64,000 nt of DNA. It comes from Syncephalis plumigaleata (taxonomy: Eukaryota; Zoopagomycota; Zoopagomycetes; Zoopagales; Piptocephalidaceae). The stretch lies in NCBI GenBank assembly GCA_025201365.1, contig JAIXMF010000005.1, positions 1,178,001 to 1,242,000 on the forward strand, in the 5' to 3' direction. A program made the position numbers and the translations under genes. Under the pieces are notes generated by a model. That model had not been told where the DNA came from and searched no databases. It saw only the letters and a program-made list of their open reading frames with translations. Numbering within the stretch: the first letter of the stretch is position 1; every line of letters starts with the position of its first letter. Of the stretch, positions 1 through 11,559 are shown one piece after another.

Positions 1-747
1 GCACTAAAATGCATGACAGCCTCGTTGTCATCTCCATATGATACTGTCCAGGCTAATGTGCAAGCATGCGCGATAAATCTATATACAAATGGCAGAAATG
101 CTATGCATACATCGGTAAGTGTAACGCATCTACAAATGATATAGACAAGTATAATGTTGGCGACACTTGCATTTAGATACGCCATGCATCGATGCGGGTT
201 TGCAACAAAGTGCACTCTTACTACATCCGCAATTACCACCATTAATGCGACCTGTCACATCCTCCACCACAGAATCTACAGGCGTATCAACACGTCGAGG
301 AATGAATACATCCACTAGACCGAGCGAAGAAATGATTACTATGGCGAGTGCATTTGAACAACTTCCCGCACTGACCGAATCATCCACAATGAATAATATG
401 CCAACAACTATTGAGGACACAACTGATCAAGCAACGGATAATACCATGCAAATGGATATTCTAACCAATAATCACGGAGAAATGGTGACCACAATTAACA
501 GCTCGAAGAAAAGAGCTTTGGACGAACTAGCATCACCGGAATCTGAATCAAAATAATCAAAGAGTTGCATAAAGAGCGTAAACTACATGATGACACGGAA
601 ACAAAAGCAACAGTAATAGCAACGGTCAATAAGCTGTCTAGTAATTCTAACGACACTACAATATCAACCAATGATGACGATGATAATAATGACGATGATG
701 CAAGTATTCCAGATATTTGCTTAGATTCTGATAGTGAAGATGAATAA
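1..747 (+). CDS. 3' end of an unrecognised protein with an acidic tail
   Basis: An open frame enters from the left edge and runs to a GTAAGT donor at 115. A plausible acceptor lies near 178, and coding continues to a stop at 745-747. The downstream part is Thr/Ser/Asn-rich low-complexity sequence, then a strongly acidic tail (a run of Asp/Asn, ending DSDSEDE). The frame changes by one base at an AAAA run near 550; the next frame continues with lysine/glutamate-rich sequence and the acidic tail, so I read this as one gene with a homopolymer indel. The exon phase across the proposed intron does not match cleanly, so the splice is uncertain. The N-terminal part lies outside the window and I do not recognise the family. 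The acidic tail suggests a nuclear or chromatin-type protein, which is inference only. Confidence 0.5.
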
Positions 748-886
748 ACAGCTGAAAATCGCTTTGATAAATAAATTGAACGGATTAGTTAGTATTTGGT
801 AGTTATGTAGTAGAATCATGGAATGGCATGTTGATTAGTTTTGTATCCGTATACGTTAGTTGTTTGCCTTGCCCTGATCATTCTGT

Positions 887-1414
887 TTAGTCAATGTATG
901 TCATATTAGTTGTCCATTCAAACAGACACCGGCTAGCTTGTAAAAACATACAATTATTATTAACATATCTGCGATAACCTATTTCATTCATGAAAGATTT
1001 CATATTGATATGCGTGGTGTTGCATCGTCCATATCGCCAATTATTCTCGGTGCTCACTCGTCGACGATATGTGTTGTACCAGTCCACGTTCTCTAGTAGA
1101 TCGGCTCGTTTATCCGATGTACATGGATTGTTGACATCCGTGCGTATACACCATAATACGAATTCCATTTCTTTAGCATAATAACATCCGATAGGAAATC
1201 CTATGATATAGTGCCTGCCATAATGCTCTATCATTTCGAATACTGCTTCTTACGAGCGACAACATGCTGATAAACGCAATAATTCGATATGACCAAGTAG
1301 ACTACGGAAGACACGCTGATCATGAAATGGAAGACTATTCAGACAAACTAGTAATCTACAAGACGAGTTGGAATTACTCGATATTTCAGTAGTAGTAGTA
1401 GTAGTAGTAGACAT
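887..1414 (-). CDS. F-box-like protein (candidate)
   Basis: Reading leftward from an ATG at 1412-1414, the protein starts with a poly-Thr run encoded by the (AGT)n repeat. It then has an F-box-like stretch (LPFHDQRVFRSLLGHIELL, then RLSACCRS) and a second part with the motif ENNWRYGRC. An NWR-G-C segment after an F-box is common in F-box proteins, so a substrate adaptor of an SCF ubiquitin ligase is the likeliest role. The two parts are in different frames around 1250, at a CGTAAGAAG sequence; this is either a one-base indel or a missed small intron. The product would be about 170 residues, short for an F-box protein. No neighbour supports the function. Confidence 0.5.
1388..1411. repeat. (AGT)n microsatellite inside the F-box-like ORF
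   Basis: About eight AGT units. On the minus strand they encode the N-terminal poly-Thr tract of the F-box-like candidate. Confidence 0.9.
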
Positions 1415-1701
1415 AGTGGATGAATAAGAAAGGCGATATGGGTAGAGAAATACGATGACGTTATTTTAATTACGAATACACAAATAAATCATACGTAAGC
1501 GTGGATAATAATAGAACAGCTTCAACAAGCTATGATTAATTGGCAGGAACATTCAGTGTATGATCCACTTAAACTGTACCACTAACCATCTTTTTCTGGT
1601 AATGCTAAATCCCGTTTCTACCAATATGGATTGATACGATTATACTTCCACACTTGTTTGCAAACGCCGCTCGTAACGTCACTCCGCCAATGAAACATTG
1701 A

Positions 1702-1710
1702 ATATAAATA
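1702..1710 (+). promoter_or_regulatory. TATA box of the PhoD-like gene
   Basis: ATATAAATA lies about 155 bases before the proposed ATG at 1864. A pyrimidine-rich leader (repeated CTCGT) follows, as in other genes of this window. Confidence 0.55.
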
Positions 1711-1863
1711 GCCCTTTGAGCACGGCGCAACTCGTTTAGCCCGAACTCGTTCTTCTTTGGTTCTTCTCGCGTCTTCCTACGCTCGTTGTCATCCTCTCGT
1801 CTCGTCTCGTCTCATCACCTCTGCTTCCTATCTCTTTGAGTTTTGCACATATTAACAACAATC

Positions 1864-3518
1864 ATGACTATTGATAACTACCGCGACTCGGTAACCAAAG
1901 CATTTTGCTTGGACCTTTCTTAAATTCCAGGACTGCCAGATTGATCATCGTCTCTACCTGGCTAGCGTTCTAGTGGTCAGCTCTGCCGAGGAGCCGTTGC
2001 GTTTCTCGTTGTCGGATGGACAAGTTCTCGCGGTTACTCGTTTGGACACGTACAAGGAGTACCACTTTTACCGATATGCCATTAGCATTCAGCAAACCTC
2101 TTATGCTCAAGACATTACGTACACGGTGGGCACACGTTCATACACCTTCACGGTACCAGCCTTTGAGGAGGGCTGGCGTTGGGCCTTCTTCTCCTGCAAC
2201 GGATTCTCCAACGATATCGGCATGGAGGACCGCGACTCGGTCTATGGCGGCGATCAAGTGTTATGGTCGGACCTGTTGCAACGACATGCCGCTCAGCCAT
2301 ACCATCTTATGGTAGGTGGTGGTGACCAGTTGTACTGCGACGACGTGTTTGTCGATGCGCCAACGGTCAAGACGTGGAACGAACTTGGTACTATGGAAGA
2401 GAAGGAGAAGTTCGAGGTCACCGAGGAGATGACGGAAGAGGTGGAGCACTACTACTTCAACAACTATCTACGCTTCTTCGGTAATGGCAAGTTCGCCGAG
2501 GCCATGAAGATTATTCCATACACGTATGGTATCGATGACCACGATATCTTTGATGGTTTCGGTAGTTATCCGGAATCACTACGCTTGTCCCCGGTGATTC
2601 AGCGTATTGGCGATATTGCCACACGATTCTACCTGTTATTCCAGCAGCACACCACGCAGCATCATGCGGAGAAGCACGACTTTTTCGGAGAAGTACCACG
2701 CTGCTATCTTTCCATGATGGGACCACGTACCGCTTTACTGTGCCAGATGGCCGATGTGAACGTACGGAACAAACGATCATTTCCAAGGAGACGTACGATA
2801 TGATCTTTACACGTCTTCACGATATGCCATCGAGTGTACGACATCTCGTCGTAGTGCTTGGTGTACCTATCGTTTATCCAAGATTAACTATGGTAGAGAA
2901 TACACTCGATACCATTGCCGAATACCAGGATACATCCCTCTTATCCGGTATCACGGATTTACTACGTCAAACAGGACTGGTCGGACAGCTTGTCAATAAC
3001 TTTGGTCAACCGGAACTGCTCGACGATCTCACCGATCACTGGACGGCTGATTGCCATTTGGACGAACGTAAAACGTTTATCGAACGACTTCAAATGATTG
3101 CACGAGAACGTTCCGTGCGTGTCACCTTTATTGCCGGTGATGTCCACTGTTGCGGCGCCGGCTATTTGCACTCGAAGCCTACGCGGAATTGGCACCAGAG
3201 GCTGATTTCCGTCATATGACCCAGATCACCTCATCGGGTATTGTTAATGCACCTCCACCAGCCACGGTGATTTCCGCCCTCCATTACTCGGCCACAACTT
3301 ATGACTTTGATCAAGATACGGTCGAGGACATGTACGAGCTATTCGAACAAGATGTAAATGGCAATCCTTTGGAGCAGAAAAAACTATTGAATCGCCGTAA
3401 CTGGTGCTCCGTCGTAGATGACGGCAGGGGCGGTCTCGATTTCACTATTAACGTTGAACGTGAAGATCATGTCGGTAGTGTAGGCTATACTGTCAATGTA
3501 CCTGAACTACGTCTTTAA
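1864..3518 (+). CDS. PhoD-like metallophosphatase
   Basis: This is a PhoD-superfamily phosphatase of the large fungal type, about 550 residues and apparently without introns. Metal-binding hallmarks are GGDQLYCDDVF, then GIDDHDIFDGFGSYPE, and near the end FIAGDVHC, followed by the usual NAPPPATVISALHY segment. Family members are binuclear metal phosphoesterases; the substrate cannot be named from sequence. No signal peptide is seen, so it is probably intracellular. The ATG at 1864 gives MTIDNYRDSVTKAFC and joins, with a one-base slip near 1910, to GPFLKFQDC, the normal start of this domain. Two more one-base slips lie near 2740 and 3180. All conserved blocks survive on both sides of each slip, so residual sequencing errors are more likely than a pseudogene. 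A poly(A)-like AATAAA follows the stop. Confidence 0.9.
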
Positions 3519-4018
3519 ATAAAGCATATTAGTTTGTTGACTAATATATATGTTAGTCGATGAATTAACTTATTTTTTCTATTTGTAATATAGCAATATA
3601 ATGTTACATCTATATCAATTAGGGTGTGTATATTTATACAGTGACCCTCCACGACTGCCGAAATGTTCATTACTTTTTTACTATTTTATTTATAATACAC
3701 ATTATAATAAAACTTATTTCTATTATCTAATGATATACAGATGATGCTATGTTAATTGAATTATATAATAATTTATTAATAAAAACAATAGTCAAAGCCT
3801 AACAATGTTAACTGGTTGGAAAGCACGTAATATCATACAAAGCAGCTATAACAAAAGAAAAGAGAATAAACTTGCACCAATGAATATAAATGTTATGAAA
3901 TCAGTTTATTGACTGGCTAATATAATGTAATCCTCAATAAAGATCAGGATTGAATATTCGTGTATACAGTATATACTGATGAATAGAGCAAGTGAGAGAT
4001 CTACTGTATAATTGTCAG

Positions 4019-4457
4019 CTACATTAGATTGCTATTGTCTGGCCTGGCACATATGGTGTCGCCACAACCTTTTTCTTTTGGGTTTGGCTTATAGTAAATA
4101 CACGTTTCTCCTTTATCGCATTCAGACTCGCACTTTGGCCTGGAGCATTGGAGACTGGGCGTCTTTGGAGCACAGTAACCACGCGGACATGGTTTTGCGA
4201 CATGATAGCATTGCATACGGCCATTACAGTGGCAGCTAGGCAGCGCCATAGTACATATAGGCCGCTTCTTGAAGCAATTGGATTAAAAGGTGTGGGCGAT
4301 GACTCCTCAACACAACTAAATTGCTTCTTTGGAGATATTTGTTTAGCAAGGGTGAACAATGGCTCTCAACACACGTTAATCGCTTCTCTGAAGTAATTGG
4401 ATTAGCAGTTGCCGCGTATGCCAGCATACCGACAACGATTAGACTGATGGAACGCAT
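4019..4457 (-). CDS. Small cysteine-rich secreted protein, copy 1
   Basis: Reading leftward, a hydrophobic leader (MRSISLIVVGMLAYAATA) looks like a signal peptide. About 40 codons later another frame carries a cysteine-dense domain ending in a Lys/Pro-rich segment, with roughly a dozen cysteines, several as CxC or CxxxC. A TATAAATA box (minus strand, 4585-4592) sits upstream. I recognise no family. The leader and the cysteine domain are in different frames, so either a short intron or disruption separates them, and I do not assert a full product. A second copy at the right edge supports a small gene family. Secreted cysteine-rich proteins are common in fungi that interact with other organisms, but the role here is unknown. 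Confidence 0.55.
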
Positions 4458-4584
4458 GCTGAATGATGTTACTTGGTAGGTGTTGATTTGATGAATGCAT
4501 TAATGAATATTGAAGCAGGCACAAGTAGGAATAAGAAGCGATGAATGTATGGGATGATCATTCAACAAGCATGATGCATACGTG

Positions 4585-4592
4585 TATTTATA
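4585..4592 (-). promoter_or_regulatory. TATA box of cysteine-rich gene copy 1
   Basis: TATAAATA on the minus strand, preserved at the same place in copy 2 (63,992-63,999). Confidence 0.5.
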
Positions 4593-4619
4593 CCTGCAAT
4601 ACCTGTAAGCTACCTGTAC

Positions 4620-5640
4620 TAATTCGGTTAATGTTCACCGAGATGGTATTGATGTGTTATACGCTATGACATGGGCGTAAATCGGTGACAAGCATAGTTA
4701 TGGTAATACAATTGTTTAAAAGCTCACATTTCAGAATATAAAGATTGGCGATGTTTTATTATTGTTCTCCAAGGATACTCCGCATAAGTAGAAGTGGTCA
4801 AGTAACTATTAATGCCACTTGAATGTATCACGCTATTAAAGCTACACATCAGACTGGCCTTATTCCAGCATCATAATAAGCACGAACAAGTAATGACGTT
4901 TCAAGTCAAGTCAACCAAGCAAGTGATTGATTGCTGCTTGATGTTTTTCTTTCGCATTAGTAAAATGAAAAAACTATCACGGCATTGTATGGATGATTGT
5001 TTTGGCGTCATCGTATATCCATTCATTTTCTCCATATAACATTCTCTTCTGTAATGGAAGCACTAGTAGTAGCAGCAATATTACTAGTAATGTAGAATTA
5101 GCTCACGCTTTGCCCCATCCACCTCCTGAACACTGTTATGGCCTTTCTTTAATCATCCATTTATACGATAGTTTGTAGAAGGTAGCACATACTAGCAATA
5201 CTAATGAAAAGATGTGTCAATTTGGCTAAGGTTGATTCGTTGCCATTCACTATGATGAAATTCGATGCTATCTATCACACTAACATCTGAATGACACTCA
5301 TAGCATGTCCACCTCACCTTGATGAACTATCCCAAACAATACTCGTAGTTAATTCACGACTAGAGCGACTAAACTACTCCTCTGTATGTCACTCCTTTAT
5401 GATAAACCTTCTATGTGGGGTGTACTACTGTTAGCACTACTGGTAGTAGCAGTATTCTAGCAAGTAAGTAAGCAAGCAAGCAAACTACACTGTCATGCAT
5501 ACCAGTTCTTCTATACTTCAGGGTGGTGTCAACAATAAGGATGGTATTGCTGACTGTTGGTCAAGTAGTCCGCAACCTTAGCAATATCATCATCGTCAAC
5601 ATAAATAAATAAATATAACACGGCATGATTTATTCATAAT
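4620..5640. other. Intergenic, no gene seen
   Basis: AT-rich sequence with short ORFs that lack codon structure or homology I recognise. A small AAGC/AAGT tetranucleotide tract lies near 5460-5480. Confidence 0.6.
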
Positions 5641-5648
5641 AGATATGC

Positions 5649-6380
5649 ATGTTTATCACAATACCACCGTCTAATAGCGGTATCGACAAAGATGCACTAG
5701 TATCACTGAGAGCACAAATGAATACAGGCAATTACGACTTGCAACTATTGAACACACTGATCGAAAAGCAAAGACCAACCGGATTGTTTGACATTACACC
5801 GACTTGTACGCTAGACCCATCGATACAACTGATGGAACACGCAACAACAACAACAACAACAACGATAACAATAATGATTACACCAAAGAACAAAAATCAT
5901 CGTCGGATAAACGTGCCACATTCAACTACTTAATGACGATATATGAGACACGTTACGTGCGGATAGATTTGCTTACCAGTTCAAATGCACGATAGGTTGG
6001 ATCATGATTGTAATCGGTGTTATGGCTATGTTCGCGCAAGCATGGTTCGACTGGATGTGTTCACCGGCAGATGGTGACGACAACTACCACGAACAATTGT
6101 GTATGGCATGCGACCATACTGATCCATTCAGATTATTATTGTCATCAGATGATGATTCAACATTCGTGATAAACCAGCAGTAATATCAAATGAAGAAAGC
6201 GGTAATTCATCAAACAACGCTGGTAAATGTGTAAACTCATCTTCTATAGCTACTAGTGGCCATATCACTGACACGATAGTAACCATGCCGATATCTGTTG
6301 AGCATGATGATGCACAAACACAAGATACGTGTGCACGTACGAATCAGCCATTAGCTAACGAAGCAACACTGGAATTATAG
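5649..6380 (+). CDS. Hypothetical protein with one membrane helix
   Basis: Nearly continuous coding in three frames. An N-terminal part starts MFITIPPSNSGIDKDAL; then come a poly-Asn stretch encoded by (CAA)n, a conserved-looking segment FNYLMTIYETRYVR, a hydrophobic helix (WIMIVIGVMAMFAQAWFDWM, about 6000-6060), and a Ser/Thr/Asp-rich tail ending at a stop at 6378-6380. The frame changes near the CAA repeat, near 5960 and near 6185, each by a single base. One helix with an aromatic end suggests a membrane-anchored protein. I do not recognise a family. It could also be two adjacent small genes. Confidence 0.45.
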
Positions 6381-6584
6381 GGTTTTCCAACCTGTCAACG
6401 TTGTTAGTCTTTAACTTTTATTAAGTAGATAGACGTTTATTAATAAATGTGTAGAAATCCTGTAAACAAATGATGAGTCAAGTGTTTTTTTATCACATCA
6501 TCATTCCACATTGAAATCCTGTAATCCACACTTTTCTCTCTTTTTATTATTGATTCGCGTTTTTACTTAGGTTATTATATAACT

Positions 6585-8971
6585 ATGGCAAACGCGGAGC
6601 AGATCATCAAATGACACAGCTTAATCAGAACGACGCTGACAATGATATGAGCATGGAGGTGAGTAGATTGCTACACTTGTTGATGTAGTTAAATAGTAAT
6701 AATAAAGAATTCGTGATACTTGTGAACTAGGGTAACTATCAACAAACAGGAGCTAATCAATCACTGGCGCCCGTAAGTAGATTATACTCACTAGCTAGTT
6801 ATTGATTAGTAACACATATACATGTATACATATATTGTAGTATTGCACGAGCACGTCAACGACGCACAGCTGGTGGTGCTAGGGGTATGATGGGCGGTGG
6901 TGGTGGTGGTGGTGTCGCTACACCCACTGGATCACCATTTACTAATTTCAACTTTGGTGCTAATCCTGGGGCGGCAGCGCAGCAGGAGGAGGAGCAGCAA
7001 CTACAGTTAATCCAAATATCATGTCACCCATACGTAATAATACAGCAAATCCATTTGTTGCTAATATGGCAGCTATGAACAATACACCTAATGCGCCTGT
7101 ATTCGGTCAGCCTACAATACTGGTGCTGCTGCTGGTGGAGGTGCTCCTGGAGGTGGAACAACGACATTTGGCGCTACAGCACCTGGTAGCTCGGTTTCTC
7201 ATTTTCATTTGGTCAACCTACAGGAGGAGCGAATAATGTACCGGCAAGTAGTATATTTGGTGCGAATGCAGCACCGACACCTGCATCGATATTTGGACAA
7301 GCACCAGCGACGAATACAGGTGGATTTGGTGAGACTACACCGTCTAAACCGGCCAACACCATGAATACAGGATTTGCAGCATTTGGACAAGCTGCTCCAT
7401 CTACACCAATGGGTACAGCTCAGAACAACAACAACGCTGGTGGTTTACATTTGGCATGACTCCTAGTAATAATAATCAGAATAATGCTAGTCAAAATAAT
7501 GCCATGGATAGTTCGACTACATCATTCGGACGACCCATGTCGGTGGAGAAACCTATACCGAGTGTGACATTTGGTTCTAATACTATGGATGCTAATAAAC
7601 CAGTATTTGGTAGTCCAACTACGAATACAACAACAAGTGGTAGTGGATTTGCATTTGCCAATCCTGGTGGTAAGTAGATTGTATTATATTGTATTATACT
7701 AGATGATTAACAATTGCTCATTTAGTCAATCCATTTGCATTAAATAAGCGAGATAATAATGCTATAGCGAGTACTAATAATGGTAACAATACAAAGGCAT
7801 CCAACGCAGATACTACAAAGTTCACATTTCCCAGTACAGGTGGATTTAATTTCGGTCAAACAACAACCAATACTACAACTACTACTGGTGGTGGTGGTGG
7901 TGGTTTTACATTTGGTAGTAGTGCAGCAACCAATGCCACCGATAAACCGTTTAATCCATTTGCACCAAAGACTGATGCTTCAACTACCACACCTGTAAAG
8001 GCACCCGCTAAAGATACTACAAGTGGTGGATTCTCATTCGGCATACCATCTAGCGCGAACAACAATAGTATGGCAACTAATGCGCTTGGTCAAACAGAGG
8101 CTGAAAGTAAATCGTTCCATAACTTCTCATTTGGTACAAAGCCATCTGAGTTACCTGATACTAATGCGGCAGCAAATAATAAGAAAATGAGACCAGGTCG
8201 AGGATTTTCATTGGAACCGTCTACTACTTTTGGAGCCAGTATGAATGAAGCAAATAATAATACTACTACTACTACTAGTTCAACTCTATTTGGTGCTAGC
8301 CAACATTAGCGAAAGATACGACAACATTATCAAAGCCATTTACTTTTGGTGTACCTACGAGTACAACCACCACCACCACTGCAGCACCTATTGCAACTGA
8401 ATCATCTAAAGAAAGCCACCATTTGCAAGTATTGCCACTAGTACTTCATTGACAGCAAAGGGAGATGATAGTACAAGTAAATTAGGTGAATTCAAGCCAA
8501 GTATTACATTTATGCTGCATCCACTACAACTGCTGCCACTCAACCAACTTTTGGATCATTTGCTACTTCATTTAAACCAGCTACACTACTACTACTACTA
8601 CTACTAATGTTGCCAATGCTTCTACTGTAACACCGACCCTATCATTGACAACACAAGATGCTAATAAGAGCAGTGATATTAGCAAATCATCTATTGGCTC
8701 TAGTGGTTTTACAACTCTAGCATCTGGCACATCATCAACATTGAATACTGGCACTACCACTGAATCAACAGCTGATGCATCCAAGCAAGATGCAGAGAAA
8801 GAGAAGTTACAAGAAAAGTATTACATTGAACTACGTGGACTGAATACATCATTCATTGAACATATTCAATCCACTGTTAGTAACAATCCATTTGCTGATT
8901 TATCCGATAGCTGGGATGCTTATCAAAAGTATTATCAAATGATTGACGCATCTCTTAAATTAATACAATAG
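6585..8971 (+). CDS. NUP50-like: Nup50/Nup2-like FG nucleoporin
   Basis: A nuclear-basket nucleoporin candidate. The first exon encodes KRGADHQMTQLNQ just after the ATG, like the start of Nup2 (AKRVADAQI). An Arg-rich motif follows (ARARQRRTAGGARG), then a long Asn/Thr-rich region with many FG, FGQ, FGA and FGS repeats that would bind transport receptors. Near the C-terminus is YYIELRGLNTSF followed by NNPFADLSDSWDAYQKYY, matching the Nup50 motif LN-S...NPL-DL-P-F-DYEKY. Introns are at 6659-6730, 6773-6840 and 7670-7725. No Ran-binding domain follows: the protein stops about 15 residues after that motif. Several one-base frame slips occur in the FG region. In Nup2 and Nup50 the motif precedes the FG repeats, so its C-terminal position is unusual. 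Confidence 0.75.
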
Positions 8972-9204
8972 GTCTATAGTTAAATGAGCGATGGTATTAT
9001 TTACTCATAGTCATTATTATTGTTACTTTTCATCATGTTCCTCAGTTTAATAAAAAATGATACGTTTATTAGTTGTTAATAGTGCCACTCTCTATCCTCG
9101 TAATGACTAATCCTAAATGTCTTGTTCTGATTAGTTTAATCGAGAATGAGTTAGTAATCATCATCTCCTTCCATCTTCTTCATCTAGTAGTGCACCATTG
9201 CTTC

Positions 9205-10789
9205 TTAGGCACACTTTTGAATACCACGCATGGCGGCATCCTTCTGCTCCTTACTATCCGCGTAGAAGTAGTAAGGCTCGGTTATGCCTTTCAGTCCTAC
9301 TTTGAAGCTATTCGGGATTATACTTCATCCTGAGCATCGATAACCGACTGGACTGTTCCGCCCATTTCAAGACTGGATACCGGTAGTTTATCCTATATAA
9401 TAATTGATTATATAGATTATATTAGACATTGACATTGATATTGATATTGATATTAAAGACTTACTGCTTCATCGCGATACAAGAACATGGTGTTGCCTTT
9501 AAGTACAAAGTAGCGACGCTTCCAAAACTATTTATCATATATTATATGAATACAACCATGTTATTAATAACTAATTAGTATTATTATCATATCTATTCAA
9601 CTTACATAGCAATCGCCACCTTGAACGGTAATGTAACCTGATAGTTGATCACCCTATATGATAATTATATATTTGTATAAATACTACTTGTCACAATGAT
9701 TATTCCACGAGATCTTACCTTGCTTGACTTTTCAGCTTGCAGCACCTTCTTTTGCAATTGTTCACGACGTTGTCGTTCCTCCTCTTCCAATTGACGACGA
9801 CGTGCCTCCGCTTCAATCTTGGCCCGATCCTCTTGAACTTCGGGTGTTACAGCAGTGATCGCAACACGCGCCGCTGCATTAGCACCTTGACTACCATTCG
9901 AGGTGGGCGGCGAAGTTCTAGGTGTTGGTACATCGGCTGCTGAGCTCGGTAAAGAAGGAGGTGGGTTCGAGGGAGGTGGATTAATAGATCGTGGTGGTTC
10001 CACCAACACTCCTTCCTCGCTTCTTCCATCCGACTCTTCTGCCAATTCCGATTCAGCATCCTGTTCAGGTTCAGGTTCAGGTATGGGTGCAGGTGTGGCT
10101 TCCACTTCCTCTGCAGTAGAGGTAGCGACATCACTATCACCGATAGTTTGGCGGATACGAGCACGTACGGCAGTCTCGCTTAGTTCACCGTCAGATGAGG
10201 CAGATATTTGAATATCATGCTATTGATGTTATTAATCAATTAGTTAATTAACCAGCGATTATTTAGTATACCGAGCAGTACAGCTTACCTCAAAGTTACT
10301 GCCCACAACACGACCATGTACCAAGGCACGTGCTACACAATTAGATAATACGGATGATGATTATTATCTAGAGATGAGTCATCATCAAACTACTACTTAC
10401 CACGACGCACACCACTAGAATGCATAACTAGATGTTAATACAACAAGAAATTATCAATCTAGCGTGTATCACGCATGACTTACCTGACTTGTTCATTCAT
10501 ATACGTGATCAACACTTTGTATTTATCGACACGGGCAAATCCATACAAGACTTCATCTGATAAATGCTGGCGCAGTTCATCCAAACCACCGCTACCCCGA
10601 TGATAGAGGCTGAGTGTATCACGCGTATCTTGATAACCCATAATTAGCCTATACGAATGAATATTGCATATATTAGTATTTAGTCATAGTGATATGCCAA
10701 GGCAGCACTACTTGCCAGTTAGTCTCGCCACTGTTAATAATATCGGTGTATGCATCTTTAATATTTGGGTCGGATAAATCGCAAGACAT
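9205..10789 (-). CDS. ADF-H and PH domain actin-binding protein
   Basis: Reading leftward from the ATG at 10,787-10,789 (MSCDLSDPNIKDAYTDI), the first about 120 residues form an ADF-homology domain of the Abp1/coactosin type (GYQDTRDTLSLYHRGSGGL, then VLYGFARVDKYKVLITYMNE). A Pro/Glu/Ser-rich linker and a charged coiled-coil stretch (EAEARRRQLEEEERQRREQ) follow. The C-terminus is a PH domain (GYITVQGGDCYFWKRRYFVL, then LYRDEA). A role linking actin filaments to the membrane at cortical patches is likely. There are seven exons. Intron 1 (10,649-10,715) has a GC donor (GCAAGT). A one-base slip in the PH domain near 9330 looks like a lost T. Unlike Abp1, no SH3 domain is seen. Confidence 0.8.
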
Positions 10790-10931
10790 GGCTGGTTAGT
10801 AGCTAATTAGTTAGTTAGTTAAATAAACAAAGGAATAATAGCGCCTATTCAATTAGGAGAAGGGTTTGCGATAGAAGTAACTATACGACTGATGGCTAGA
10901 TGAATAACAGTAAACGATAAATGTAGATGAC

Positions 10932-10962
10932 AATAGATAGATAGATAGATAGATAGATAGAG
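10932..10962. repeat. (GATA)n microsatellite
   Basis: About seven tandem GATA units in the intergenic region, followed by AGATAAAGAG repeats. Confidence 0.9.
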
Positions 10963-11143
10963 ATAAAGAGATAAAGAGAGAGAAGGAGAGCTGATGAGGA
11001 GTGTATAAGAAATGGACACTCACACGCGTGTCCTCGTAACTCAGAATTTTAGGGGGCGATATAGGTGATGTGTGCGCTGTATGATGTGTGTGCGCATGTG
11101 TGTATGCAAAAGACAGTAATGATTGACCTATGGCTACATTTCC

Positions 11144-11558
11144 TTAATACGCCATAGCAAGTGGCAAGACAAAGTGTACTCCATCAATATAGATTGATGA
11201 TGACTTGACTGGGATGCCATTCTTGCCATGTGCTCGATATTCAACACCAATCAACTGTTGCTGCTGTACTAGTTGTGTACACCAATCATTAACATCGATT
11301 GATGTAATGGTACCTGAGAACAGACATGCAATAGATATAGTAAGTTGTTATAATAGTAATCATTGTAAATGAGTAAATGAGGATAGTACTCCCCAAGGAG
11401 ACGATCTTAATAAATAACTGTATTACTATTAGTAAATACAATGATACTATTATATTAGATAGACAAGTGAATGTCTTGTATATAAAATACACGGATCACA
11501 TATATTGACGGTGATTGAATTCAACTATTTGCTGATTTGTCAATGTCATCTGCGCCAT
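11144..11558 (-). CDS. Candidate two-exon micro-gene, unrecognised
   Basis: A clean minus-strand exon (11,144-11,313) encodes TSIDVNDWCTQLVQQQQ and then an ordered-looking tail ending HFVLPLAMAY before TAA. It has a good acceptor (TTCTCAG) at 11,314. A possible first exon starts at the ATG 11,556-11,558 (MAQMTLTNQQIVEFNH) and would splice at a weak donor near 11,504. The result is about 75 residues with non-repetitive composition, unlike the surrounding low-complexity DNA. The family is not recognised. The last exon is much better supported than the first. Confidence 0.4.
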
Positions 11559-11559
11559 T

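Larger units (their letters stand above)
3655..4605 (-). repeat. Left copy of a duplicated about 0.95 kb unit
   Basis: This block, including the cysteine-rich gene, its promoter and about 350 bp of 3' flank, recurs in the same orientation at 63,084-64,000, where it runs off the window. The copies are nearly identical over long runs and differ by scattered substitutions and small indels. They lie about 59.4 kb apart. Confidence 0.9.

Noticed and set aside
5461-5482. CRISPR-like short repeats
   Set aside because: Simple AAGC/AAGT tetranucleotides without spacers, in a eukaryotic genome.
6900-7400. Separate small genes in the FG region
   Set aside because: They are frame fragments of one FG-repeat nucleoporin; FG motifs continue across each frame change.
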